64,000 nucleotides of DNA. It comes from Euglena gracilis (lineage: Eukaryota > Euglenida > Euglenophyceae > Euglenales). The position numbers and the translations under genes were made by a program. Location: positions 11,035,443 through 11,099,442 of the forward strand of contig CP154956.1 in assembly GCA_039621445.1 (NCBI GenBank). The letters run 5' to 3'. The notes beneath the pieces were generated by a model, which saw nothing but the letters and a program-made list of their open reading frames with translations, did no database searches and was not told the DNA's origin. Numbering within the stretch: the stretch's first letter is position 1; the number at the start of each line of letters is the position of its first letter. Below are positions 1 to 9,468 of the stretch, piece by piece.

Positions 1-640
1 CTTCACCGGTGAACTTCACCAGTGAAGTTTCTCAATGAAATTAGGGGGGGAGCCCCCAACCCCCCCCCCACCCCTGCCTAACCCCCCCCCCCGAGCTATT
101 CCCATAGGGGGGGGGACGGGAATAGCTCACTGTCATAGCACTTTTTACAAATAACTTCCCAAAAAAGTGCTCAAAAATCGACATTTTTGGGACGTTTTCA
201 AAAATCACTTTTTTAGCAAATGTGCTTGAAATTGACCATTTTTTGTGAACATCCAAAAAAAAATTGCCAAAAATGACCCCTTTTGGGTTGCCCGAGGGTC
301 GGGTATGGGAATAGCTCGGGGGGGGGGACCTAGGTCCCCCCCAGGGCTGACGTTTTTTTTTTGTTTTAAAACAAAGCAAAAAAACTTTCATGAATAAAAA
401 ACGGTTTAAAAACGGTTTTTTGTTTCAAAAAACAGTGTTTTTTTTAAATGAAACACTGCAAATAGGAAAAAAACTTGTTTAAAAACACTTGTTTTAAAAC
501 AATGCCTCAGCCCTGCCCCCCCCCCCGAGCTGTTCCCCCCCCCCCGTACTGTTCCCATTGGGCCGTAAAAGGTCCCGGGGACAGGAATAGCTCGGGGGGG
601 TGGGGCATGGTATGCAGTGTTTTTCTTTGCCAAAAAATCA
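1..640. repeat. G/C-capped foldback repeats, no gene
   Basis: There is no credible gene here. The segment around 83-106, which reads C-run then GAGCTATTCCCATA, recurs inverted at about 303-327, so 80-330 is a foldback unit. A related half-unit (GAGCTGTTCCC...GGAATAGCTC) lies at about 520-602, and a looser relative at 4405-4455. The interior is A/T-rich with runs such as AAAAATCGACATTTTTGG. Bases 1-30 hold the palindromic motif TTCACCGGTGAA, which reappears near 16610-16700 and 19620-19640. Bases 640-840 show nothing recognisable. Confidence 0.6.
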
Positions 641-844
641 TCACACTACCTCACGTCGCTATGTCTCTCCTTTCTAACATTGAGCGTACAAACACTCAAT
701 GCGTTTCTTTGAGCAGTGCATTTGTGATGGTCAAGGTTTTTCACAACTCCAAAACCAGAAATTGGTATTTGGAAATGTCCAAGAACTCCTGTCTTTGAGT
801 GTCTCAATACCACATGTTGGTGTTGGAGTTTCATTGTCCATTAA

Positions 845-1027
845 CGTGACCCCCCCTATATGTCACCCCCCCTTGAGGGCGACAATTAGAGGTGGGGGTG
901 CCCATGGACCCATGGACATGTGGGGTGAATTGAGTACCCCCACCCCCAATTGTCACCCACCCCTAATTGTTGCCAGGGGGGTCAAAACGCTCCCTGGGGG
1001 GGTGCCATATAGGGGGGGGGGGTCACG
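845..1027. mobile_element. piggyBac-like MITE with TTAA target site
   Basis: A 183-bp unit begins CGTGACCCCCC and ends GGGGGGTCACG, giving perfect terminal inverted repeats. It is flanked on both sides by TTAA (841-844 and 1028-1031), the duplication expected of piggyBac-type transposition. It carries no ORF. A second copy, inverted relative to this one, is at 10756-10960 and shares the internal GTCCATGGGTCCA-like segment. It is non-autonomous; no piggyBac transposase is present in the window. Confidence 0.8.
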
Positions 1028-1094
1028 TTAACAGCGAATTGTATTTGGAAAACAGCTCAAAAAGGCTTGAAACTATATCAATATTGGTGGGGGG

Positions 1095-1165
1095 GGGTAT
1101 AGGGGCTTTGTCCGGAGCCCTGTGTAGGGGGTACACGGGCTTTGTCCGGAGCGTATAGCTCCGGA
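1095..1165. repeat. Dispersed repeat, GGGCTTTGTCCGGAGC type
   Basis: Two near-tandem, partly inverted copies of a GGGCTTTGTCC motif with a GTACAC segment. The same family, in the form CAGGGCTCAGGACAAAGCCCGTGTAC, is repeated at 3535-3665. Confidence 0.5.
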
Positions 1166-1198
1166 CCAGACAATTGCTTAAGCACTGTCCCCCCCCCC

Positions 1199-2310
1199 CC
1201 TTAGTTGCACTAAGGCTTCTTGTCTGTTTATGGCCGGCGCTGACTTCGCTTCTGGCCCGGTTTGCTGCGTGGTGAGTGACCAGGGACCCCTTACACCAGT
1301 CCTCTTTTGTTGCTCCCCCTGGCCGGGTGAGTAACTCTGGTGTAATTCCAGCGCTGTAGGGACATACACTCACCTTGTGTGGTTGGTGTGGTTCCCGTGG
1401 GTGGGTCTACACCCTTGCGCCCCAGTGCTGCTCTTGCCTCCTGCCCTCTTCCCACTTTTCTGTGTGGGGGATGCATGGCGCAGGCACAACGCCATGACTT
1501 GAAAAATTCCAATGCGGCCTCACGGTCCCGCGGCTTAGGTAAACCCGGGTCACCAAGTCTCGGCCTTAGGGCGGGTGGCGGGTGGGTAGTGTGCTGCTGG
1601 GTACCAGTAGTTCCTTACATACTGGTACCTGCGCTCCATGCCCTGTCCGGGGTTGGTTTGGGCGGTCCTCTGCCTCGCGGGTGGGTCCCTCTCTGCTGGC
1701 TTCCCCTTTGGGGTTGGGTTGCTGGGGGGTGCGCTCCCACTAGGCCGGCGAGCCCGAAGGCCCCCCTGCCATGTCCCCCGGGCGGTCGCACGAAGCGCCA
1801 TGCCCCCCTACAGAGGCATCAGAGTCGCGTTTTCTGCTGCTGGTCTGGGGGTTCCCTCTGTCTTCCCCTCGCTCCCCCCATTTTCCCTTCTGGCCATAGG
1901 GGTGGGCCGGGCTGGTCAAGGCCACCAGGGGTACCCGGGTGGGCTGGTCAAGACCCTCTGGGGCACCCGGACACCAAAGCGACGGCGATTCGGGGCCTTG
2001 GGCACCCTCGCTTTGGCGACGTTCCCACCACTGCCACACACCACCTAAAATCGTCACAAATGGTGTGTGGTCACCGCTTTTGGCTGCCACGTGAGTACGT
2101 GGCCCCACGGCTTGCGGGTGGTCCCCCTTAGTTGCACTAAGGCTTCTTGTCTGTTTATGGCCGGCGCTAACTTCGCTTCTGGCCCGGTTTGCTGCGTGGT
2201 GAGTGGCCAGGGACCCCTTACACCAGTCCTCTTTTGTTGCTCCCCCTGGCCGGGTGAGTAACTCTGGTGTAATTCCAGCGCTGTAGGGACATACACTCAC
2301 CTTGTGTGGT
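1199..2310 (+). mobile_element. TRIM-like unit with ~185-bp direct terminal repeats
   Basis: About 185 bp at 1199-1381 (starting CCTTAGTTGCACTAAGGC, ending CACCTTGTGTGGT) is repeated almost exactly in direct orientation at 2127-2310. The two copies bracket 745 bp without a convincing protein. This resembles a terminal-repeat retrotransposon in miniature, or two copies of a SINE-like repeat. The repeats do not have canonical TG...CA ends, and no primer-binding site was recognised. A third, diverged copy lies inverted at about 28155-28250, so the repeat is dispersed. Translations of the interior look like random Pro/Gly-rich reading frames. Confidence 0.5.
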
Positions 2311-2545
2311 CACCAGTCACCCCCCCCCTGGGGGTGGGTGACTGGTTTTTTCAGAGTGACTGACTGGTTTTGGGCCCGGACCCCCTCCCCCCCCCCCGGG
2401 GGGGGGTCGGCCAGGAGTGGGCAAAAGTGGCTTGAGTGACCCCGGCGCCGAAGGCGCCGGAAATTTTTTTTTGACCTAAAATGGCCTAAAGTGACTGGAA
2501 AGTGGCCGTTTTTCTGAGTGGCCGACCCCCCATGTAGCGACCGTT
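2311..2545. repeat. CAGTCACC/GTGACTGACTGG repeat family, copy 1
   Basis: Contains GTGACTGGTTTTTTC, GTGACTGACTGG, a C/G homopolymer block and GGCGCCGAAGGCGCC followed by a T-run. The same order of motifs occurs at about 41240-41420 in a longer element (41250-41702) that ends with the inverted motif AAACCAGTCAGTCAC. This copy appears truncated on its right side. Confidence 0.55.
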
Positions 2546-2570
2546 GGCCTATTTTTTCCCTTCTCCACAG

Positions 2571-2826
2571 CCGGGGGGATGAAAATACCGCTCGGTAGCA
2601 ATACCGAATGGATTAATACCGCTCTTTAATAAAACCTGCCAGACGCCTGATCGTTTCGCTGTGACACGGAAAAAACCCACCCCGCGATCCAGATTAATTT
2701 CTGCCTGATCCTAATTTCGGCCGCCGTGCCAGAAAGATGCCCAGATCGCCAGTTATGGAAACTCGCCCAGTGAGCGGAATTAATCCATTCGGTAATTAAT
2801 GCAGCGCGGTATTTTAATCCCTCCGG
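2571..2826. mobile_element. Foldback element with ~55-bp imperfect inverted repeats
   Basis: The left arm (from 2571: CCGGGGGGATGAAAATACCG, then ACCGAATGGATTAATACCGCT) is mirrored by the right arm ending at 2826 (reverse complement CCGGAGGGATTAAAATACCG, then ACCGAATGGATTAATTCCGCT). It has no ORF. Its base composition lacks the G/C homopolymers of its neighbours. No clear TSD was seen. It is likely a non-autonomous DNA transposon, family unknown. Confidence 0.6.
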
Positions 2827-3067
2827 TATGATGCCCGCATAGCTCGTTAACGCGGCCGGTCGGCTCTCCCGCTCCTGCCCACACTTAATGATTTCCTAAG
2901 GGACCTGGAGAGAGGTTTGGAATCCTTGACGGCAGACACTTTTTGGGGACACTTTTGAGGCAGCCGTTCCTCATCCTGAGGGGAGCGTTTAAAATATAAA
3001 AAAGGCATATGCAGCCCTGAAAAATTTCCAGAAAGTTTGCGAGAATGGGGGCTGGAAAACGCAAAAT

Positions 3068-3391
3068 TTGGATGAGTACATGGTTGCCTTTGCAAAGTGG
3101 ACCCTCTGTGCGGAATGCCTGGTCAACACGGAACCCAAAATTGTGGTGGTCAAGGCAAACCGGAAAGTGCTGTGTGAGGAGGCTGGAGTGCCCATGTATG
3201 AATGGGCACCCTCGACTCTGACCACTAACATGAATGCGCTCGCGGTGCTCCAAAAGCATGGCAGGCCAGAGCGACAGATCGTTCCAAAGGCAAAGAGGCA
3301 ATTTCCAAATGGCTGGTGCTGTCCGCGCTGTGAGGGTGGTGATATGCCCCCTCTGCCAGCCCGTGTGAAGGGCAAGCGACCACAGCGTTGA
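3068..3391 (+). CDS. Hypothetical ORF with two Cys pairs
   Basis: A 107-codon frame in a stretch of balanced composition, unlike the surrounding homopolymer repeats. Two CxxC pairs are visible (LCAECL early, CCPRCEGG near residue 92), with a basic tail KGKRPQR. The spacing could suit a small zinc-binding domain. The ATG shown is only the first in frame, and the real exon could begin further upstream. No known family was recognised; a transposon-derived or host-gene exon are both possible. Confidence 0.3.
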   Translation: MDEYMVAFAKWTLCAECLVNTEPKIVVVKANRKVLCEEAGVPMYEWAPSTLTTNMNALAVLQKHGRPERQIVPKAKRQFPNGWCCPRCEGGDMPPLPARVKGKRPQR

Positions 3392-3534
3392 CACCACCGG
3401 CTCCCTGAGTTGCCGCTTTTTCCCCCAGAAACATTCCGTGGCTGTACACTCTGCCTGGCCCTGGGTTTTTTTCGGCAACTGACTGCATTCATACTGCCTA
3501 ATCGCTGTGCATTGCAGTTTTCACTTTCGGGGGG

Positions 3535-3665
3535 GTACACAGGGCTCAGGACAAAGCCCGTGTACCCCTACACAGGGCTCAGGACAAAGCCCGTGTACCC
3601 CCCCCTCCCGCTAAAGCCTGCGTAGGGGGTCCACGGGCTTTGTCCAAATCCGGAGGGGGGGGTAC
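3535..3665. repeat. Tandem CAGGGCTCAGGACAAAGCCC repeats
   Basis: Two direct copies of CAGGGCTCAGGACAAAGCCC plus GTGTACCCC are followed by an inverted form (GGGGTCCACGGGCTTTGTCC). Same family as 1095-1165. Confidence 0.6.
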
Positions 3666-5270
3666 ACAAATGTAACTCATTTGTCAAAGGTTGGAATGAA
3701 GTGGGACAAATTCTGAGGTCAATTGGCTTTTGCAGCAATGCCATTTCCACTTCAAACCATTCATTTCCACATTCTGAACCATTTTGGTTGGTTTTGGGGG
3801 GCCAGTACTTTAGACGGAGTCTGTGTTTTAAGATGCAGACCTCATGCGCGAAGTCTGTCTTAGAAGCAGACTCTGTCCTGAGTCCTTGCGACTTAGATGC
3901 GCACTAAGGGCGACTGTGTAAAACACCCGATCCGTGTGCAAAAATTTTCGGAACGGAGGCAAATATTTTTGAGATAAAGTGCAAACATTTTTGAGATAAA
4001 GTGCGAACAAATTTTTAACATGTGCAAACATTTTTGAGATAAAGTACAAAAACATTGATCAGAAGTGCAAAAATATATGGGGGGTGGTCCGGGACACGGG
4101 AGGGGGGGGGGGCGCGGGGGGGGATGCGGGGGGGGATGCGGGGGGGGATGCGCGGGGGGGGGGACTGTGGCCCAAGTGCCCCACGCGTTTCCTTTCGCGT
4201 CACCCAAATTTGTATGTAATTTTCCTTTAGTGAACCAAAAAAAGTACCCGGCCAGAATCCAGGACGCGGGGGGGACGTGGGGGGAACGCGGGGGGAACAC
4301 CCCCATGGTGTGAAGTGCAAAATATTCAGGCGTTAGGTGTAGGTAGTTGGCTGAGTGAAAAATATGAGGGCGGTGACCCCGATTCGGGAACGCGATACCA
4401 TGCCCTCCCCGTACCCCCCCCTTACTGTTCCTGCAGGGGGGACGGGAACAGTACAGTGTCAGGACACTGTTTACAAAGGATTTTTTTGGTTGGTTTCAGA
4501 ACATTCCCATTTGAACTCCAAACCTAACACAAAATTAATTGTAATTGCCAACCCCCCCTCTATTTGGCCGCCCTCCGGGCGGCCCGGACCCCCCTTCTGG
4601 CCAATTAGGGGGGGGGACAATTAGGGGGGGGGTTACCCCTAACCCCCCCCCTAATTGGCCACCTGGACCCCGTCCTTTACAGTCGCGAACCCCCTAAAAC
4701 AACACCCGAATAAAGACATTTTCCCTTGAAATGAGTAACCCCCCCCCCTAATTGGCCACCTGGGCTCTGGCCAATAGGGGGGGGGGACAAATAGGAGGCT
4801 AGGCGCGCCGCTCGGGGGGGGCCGGGACCCCCCCCCCCCCCCCCCCCCCCCCCGCCCGCGCGGCCCCTGCGCGGCCGCCCGCGCGGCCCGCTCGCCCCCC
4901 CCCCGGACCCCCCCCCCTCCCCCCCCTGTGCCTAGCATAGCCAAGAAAAAAAATTTTGGTAAAAAAATCGCGATTTTTTGAGGCCCAAAAATGACCAAAA
5001 ATGACCATTTTTGGACCCAAAATGGCAAATTTGGGGGCCGCGCGCTCTGCGCGCGGCCAAATGAGCACTTTTTTGGTCAAAAATGGCCCAAAAATGGCAA
5101 AAAATGACCACTTTTTGGACCCGAAAATCACCGATTTTAGGATGCGTTCCGCCCGCGCGGCCGCCCTCGGCCCCCCTCCCCCCCCCTCCCCCCGCGCGGC
5201 CGCCCGCGCGGCCGCTCGCCCCCCCCAGCCCCCCCCCCCCGCTGTGCCTAGCCTCCATAGAGGGGGGGGG
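3666..5270. other. Gene-free low-complexity DNA
   Basis: No protein-like frame was found. Contents in order: GAGATAAAGTGCAAACATTTTT repeated three to four times (3965-4060); a GGGGGATGCGGGG minisatellite (4085-4160); AATTGGCC/AATTAGGGG foldback motifs with G/C runs (4545-4800); C-runs interrupted by GCGCGGCCGC (4800-4930 and 5155-5245); and AAAAATGACCAAAAATGGCC-type A/T-rich filler (4935-5130). Confidence 0.6.
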
Positions 5271-5404
5271 TGGTAATTAAACACTAAACCAGGAATTTGC
5301 CTCTCAAAGTTCGGAACCGGCACACCAAATCAGGCATTTGCTATCCGAAATAAGCTTTTGAACATGACCTCGTGTACTCTTCCCTAGAATGCCCTAGGGG
5401 GTTT

Positions 5405-5456
5405 TGGGGACGCGGGGGGGACGCGGGGGGGGGACGCGGGGGGGGACGCGGGGGCA
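5405..5456. repeat. GGGGACGCGGGGG minisatellite
   Basis: Four to five tandem copies of a GGGGGGACGCGG unit. The same unit is reused at 4262-4295 and 6499-6545. Single-stranded forms would be rich in G-quadruplex motifs. Confidence 0.75.
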
Positions 5457-6128
5457 CCACCATTCTGGGTACCATGAAATACCATTTTTTTGACCGACCC
5501 GGGCCCGCATTTTCCAGGTACCCAAAAACGCTAAAATTTATCCTTCGGCACTTCGCGCCATGTGTAAATTGGTTCAAGGGCAAAAAAATTTCAGTGCCTG
5601 AAATTTTTTTAACCAACCCAAATGCTGGTTCAAATGGGGGGGGGTAGTGCCCCATCCTCAAAAAATTCAAATTTTGGCGGCATATCATGAAAATAGGAAT
5701 TTGCCTCGTGCAGTTTCGGACAAGGATTGTATTTGTGTTGATGTTGATTCCACCCTTCTTAAGAATTAGCCCCTCATTCAATCAAAACCAAACGTGAAGT
5801 TGGGTTTTTTTAAAAAAAAGAATGCATGAATCCAAATGGTGCAATGAAGCTGACAATTTTATTGTGGGCCCCATCCACGAGGCCAAACTCATGCCTAAAA
5901 ATTCTTCGGGGAAATGTCTTTTCCATGGGTGTTTTCGCCCCCGGAGCCGTTGGCCCAGAAAACCAGACAAACTTGCATTTTACAAACGTTCCCCGCATAC
6001 TTTGGCTGGTAATTTTTGGGAATGGATCCGCCAAAACGGGCGATGGGAACGGTGTCCACAAAAAAAGGATACAAAATGGAAGTGTGCGCAATGGTTGAGG
6101 GGGGACAGTCTAGGATTAGCATTGATTA
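5457..6128. other. No recognisable gene
   Basis: Mixed A/T-rich unique-looking DNA without repeats that could be placed and without a convincing coding frame. Confidence 0.45.
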
Positions 6129-6343
6129 CCCTCACCCCCCCCTCAAAGTGGCCACCCTCCAGGCACCGTGGGACCCCAAAATGGCCACTCTGGCAGGGGG
6201 GACACTTTGGGGGGGGGTCAAGTTTTGGGCTCCGGCGCCTTTGGCGCGAAAGGAAAATGGCCACTTTGGGGGGGGGTAACCTGAAATTTGCCAAAATTTT
6301 TGGCCACTTTGGGGGGAGGGACACTTTGAGGGGGGGGTGAGGG
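6129..6343. mobile_element. TA-flanked MITE (Tc1/mariner-like)
   Basis: The ends are CCCTCACCCCCCCCTCAAAG and its inverted form (CTTTGAGGGGGGGGTGAGGG). The unit is flanked by TA on both sides (6127-6128 and 6344-6345). The interior repeats GTGGCCACTTTGGGG and GGCGCCTTTGGCGCG. There is no ORF. A TA dinucleotide is a weak duplication by itself, but four other families in the window show the same arrangement. Confidence 0.65.
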
Positions 6344-6498
6344 TATGCCGAACAAAAAAGAAGAAGCAAATGGGCACTCTTTGCAAAACCAGTAGGGGTT
6401 GCTTGACTGGCAGTCCAACATTTTCACAAAAAAAATCCTAAACCTCAGACGGTTTCATCGAAAAGCCTCTACAAAAAAAGGACACCAAGCCACTTGGT

Positions 6499-7322
6499 GG
6501 GGACGCGGGGGGGACGCGGGGGGGGACGCGGGGGGGACGCGGGGGCTCAACCCCCCTAGGAAAAAAATTTGGACCCCTCCCCCCATAATTGAGAATTGAC
6601 CGCCGGCGGGAAGTGGATCTAAGACCTTTCGAACGATGCCCACAGAACTCAGCAACATTTTAAAGCCAAGTCAAGATACGTGTGTGTCTTATTGCCGCCC
6701 GAAGGAGGCTAGGCGTGCCGCTTGGGGGTCCGGGACCCGGCCTCTCGCCCCCCCCCCCTGGACCCCCCTCCCCCCACTAGGGTTGTGCCAATTAATCGTT
6801 TTGGGCTGGCGAACGATTAATTGCGATAAATCGGGGTGTCTCGGACGATTAACGATTGATTGGTCCCTTCCGATTTTTGATGATGAAATCTGCCTGAGAA
6901 ATTCTGATATCGAACATAGACCATATCTTTGTGTGCCCGCTGACAAATTTTGTTTTGTTGGGGGTGGGGCGGGACACGGGGGGGACACGGGGGGGACACG
7001 GGGGGGGGGGACACGGGGGAAACATGCCTCTTTTCGGGACCTAATTTCGACTCCGGGACGAAATTTGCGACTTTTTGAGGGACCAAAAATTCATTTCACA
7101 TTGACCCCGAGCCAAGCTCCAGGCCATCCTAGGTGGAAAAAAAGGGACTGTGGGTGGGGGAAAGTCAAATGGCCTTGAGAATCCATGAAAAATCGTGGAA
7201 AATGATGCCAAACAGCTAAAAATTCATGCTGTATGTTGCCTTGGCCGCCTTCTAGGGACCCCCCCTGAAGTGCGGGACACGGGGGGGACACGGGGGGGGG
7301 ACACGGGGGGGGGACACGGGGA
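6499..7322. repeat. G-rich minisatellite clusters
   Basis: Three short tandem arrays: GGGGGGGACGCG (6499-6545), GGGGGGACAC (6968-7018) and the same ACAC form again (7275-7321). The 6550-6960 and 7020-7270 spacers have no recognised gene. Inside the first spacer, the segment around 6786-6860 contains a short repeated CGATTAAT motif. Confidence 0.65.
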
Positions 7323-7342
7323 TCACACCCCCATTCTCTGTT

Positions 7343-7558
7343 GACATGGCAGAGCGAAGCTTATTAGGAACTGTTGTATCAAAAGAAAAACAGAAACACG
7401 ACAAGTATGACGAGCCCTGCCAAAAGGCAGGATGGAGCTTCACCACAGCCGCCTTCGGCACATGGGGTGGCTGGGGACCAGAAGGAGCCAAGAACATCAA
7501 ACGAATACTACAAAGAGTTGCCTCCTGGCAAGAGGGAGAGCAGCGCCAGAGCTAAGCA
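7343..7558 (+). pseudogene. Retroelement polyprotein C-terminal fragment
   Basis: The frame reads SKEKQKHDKYDEPCQKAGW, then SFTTAAFGTWGGWGPEGAKN. It is clearly related to the opposite-strand fragment at 8640-9140 (KHTKYDTPCRNGGW, LGPESAKLLTRIIKR). The pattern KY-x(2,4)-C-x(3)-GW-SF followed by a WGGxGPxxA motif is, from memory, the tail found after RT in several algal non-LTR-type polyproteins, where a nuclease-like fold has been suspected. Only about 70 residues survive and no RT is nearby, so this is a dead fragment. Confidence 0.45.
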
Positions 7559-7936
7559 AACGAACTGTAGGAACAACTGTCGATATCCCTAACGAGGCAA
7601 ATAGCCAAAATTCTGGCGACCAAGGCACGCATACCCTGAACAACACCGGGCACGCCCGGGCGGAGCACACCAAGACCGATAACCGTACACACAAAAGCCA
7701 CCAAGCAAAAACCACCCAGAGACACCTAAAGCGACTCGCAACAAGAGCACTCCCCCGGAAGGAACACCCACTCCCCCTAGCTACCTCCTGGGGGGGGGGG
7801 AGCCCTTGAATTGCAATTTAACTCGCCACACACCTTGGATGGCCAGCTACCACCATTGCTTGCATATTCAAGAGTGGGGTCCGAGACCCCCCTCCTCCTG
7901 GTTGAATAGAGTTGTTGTCACTCAATTGGGTCACTC

Positions 7937-7978
<42 letters not shown>

Positions 7979-8639
7979 ATTTGTCACGAGTGGCGTCATG
8001 GGTGACGGGTTTCCGCAGGATGCGAGTTGGCCTCGTTCCATGTTCATCTTCCATCTTTTTCCGGCAGCTGCAAGCAAAAACACACAGTGGGTAGCACAGC
8101 TTCACCCAGACCGTCCCCCGGGCCCATGGAAATGTCCCTTTTGGTGTAAACAAGATGTTTGGTGACTTGAAGGACGTGAAGGGCGTTTGTGTGTCCTTGA
8201 GCTTCCGTTGCCATCCATGGCGTGTTTGTGTCGGTGGTTCACCGATGAGGAATCCCTGTGAGTCCACAGTTATGAGGTGGTTATTATAAGGAGCGTGTTT
8301 GAGTCGGCCAACTTTTGGGTGTCGGGGGAAAACGGTGGTGGGGCGAACCGAGTCCACCGACCAGTATGGATAGTCAGAGGAGGTTAATCAGGAGACGCGG
8401 GGGCTTTAGTAGCCTGTGGGAAATGGGGTGGCTGGGAGACCATGCCGAGGATCGAAGAGAGGGTCGAGGATCAGGTGGCGTCGTTGGGGTGCGCGCGGGG
8501 TGCAGTCTTTGGCAGCGGGGCGGGGAGGAGCGTCCATGGTGCATGCTCGGGTGCGGCCTTTGCTGCCGCAGCCCTGATGCTGTTGACGAGCCGGCGAACA
8601 TCGTGACCCATGTGGTGATTGATCAACGCGGCTGAGTGG
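7559..8639. other. No recognised gene; contains a microsatellite
   Basis: Apart from the TG array at 7937-7976, this stretch shows no element that could be delimited. The frame 8315-8635 on + and its mirrors have no recognisable domain. Confidence 0.4.
7937..7976 (+). repeat. (TG)n microsatellite
   Basis: About 20 uninterrupted TG dinucleotides. A shorter (AC)n run is at 62689-62704 and a (GT)n run at 37838-37862. Confidence 0.9.
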
Positions 8640-9140
8640 TTTAGCGTAAGAGGTGCTTTGGGCGCAGCATTTGCACAATCTGCCGGAAGAGGGCAAGCGC
8701 CAGAAGCTGGCAGCTTTCAGCCTGCCGCGTAGAACGGACATCTCCGTGGTCCCACGAGGTTGTGCGTTTGATTATTCTGGTCAGCAGCTTCGCGCTTTCT
8801 GGTCCAAGGCCGAGGTGGCGAAGGACCATCCTCCGTTTCGGCAGGGAGTGTCATACTTGGTGTGTTTGGCAGCCTCCTTCCTTTTCAGGAAGGTCCTCCA
8901 GCGCTCCCGCGTTGTCAGCCTTTCGTCGGCCTGCCAGCCATGAGCGATTGTGATGTCGACTGCCGTGGGCTTACCGTCCTGCCAGGTGGCCAAAAGCAAG
9001 TCGGACCTCGCGTTGCACGCTTTGACCGTTCGTTGACAAGATGTTGAAGAGGGCGTCGGGTTTGCCCGTCACGCGCGTAAGACACTGCGCCATGAATCCC
9101 CGCGTGACCTCCTGGCTGGCGCTCCAAATCCCCTCAACAA
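8640..9140 (-). pseudogene. Retroelement polyprotein C-terminal fragment, frameshifted
   Basis: Reading leftward, the - strand gives TRVTGKPDALFNILSTNGQ (about 9090-9030). It then gives LLATWQDGKPTAVDITIAHG (8999-8940), KHTKYDTPCRNGGWSFATSAL (to 8800) and, in another frame, LGPESAKLLTRIIKRTTSWD (8810-8750). Continuity of the homology across three frames shows at least two frameshifts. The motif with an acidic residue in AVDITIAH may be part of a PD-(D/E)xK-like nuclease, as has been suggested for such retroelement tails; that is inference. It pairs with the + strand fragment at 7343-7558. Confidence 0.5.
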
Positions 9141-9234
9141 ATTTTTTAAAAAAATTTATTTGCTCAAAATTCTTTGCATTTTGGCCAAAATGACTGGTTT
9201 TAAAAGTTTTCAAGTCGGTTCTTTTGACAGAAAA

Positions 9235-9468
9235 ATGGCAGGCTTTATGAATTACGGAAACAACAACGGAGGTGTGGCACCTTCAGCAACACCAGCTGAT
9301 GATTTTTATTCACCCTCGGAAGAGGATGTCTACCAGCCATTGAAGCAAGGTGATGCAGGAGTGCCATGGCCCGAGGAACGTCCTAGTGCTCGCATGGACT
9401 TGTTCGAGTGGTTTCGCGAATACTACGTCCGCTTCCGGTTCGAGCACCGAGGCTGGAACAGGGATACT
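9235..9468 (+). CDS. SulP exon 1 (N-terminal, start codon)
   Basis: The ATG at 9235 opens 78 codons with an acidic, Pro/Ser-rich cytosolic start ([13 protein letters not shown]) and an aromatic/basic end ([20 protein letters not shown]). A GC dinucleotide at 9469 gives a phase-0 donor. The next exon opens in phase 0 with [13 protein letters not shown], which normally follows such a segment in SulP proteins. An in-frame ATG at 9160 would lengthen the protein by 25 residues; the 9235 start is chosen because the upstream part is A/T-rich and less protein-like. Confidence 0.6.

Noticed and set aside
2571-2826. Possible bacterial contamination because of the different base composition
   Set aside because: The segment is a foldback of two inverted arms without bacterial genes or motifs, and it is continuous with repeats typical of the rest.
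5405-7322. Possible telomere- or CRISPR-like spaced repeats
   Set aside because: The units are short G-rich minisatellites without unique spacers, and the unit does not match known telomere repeats.
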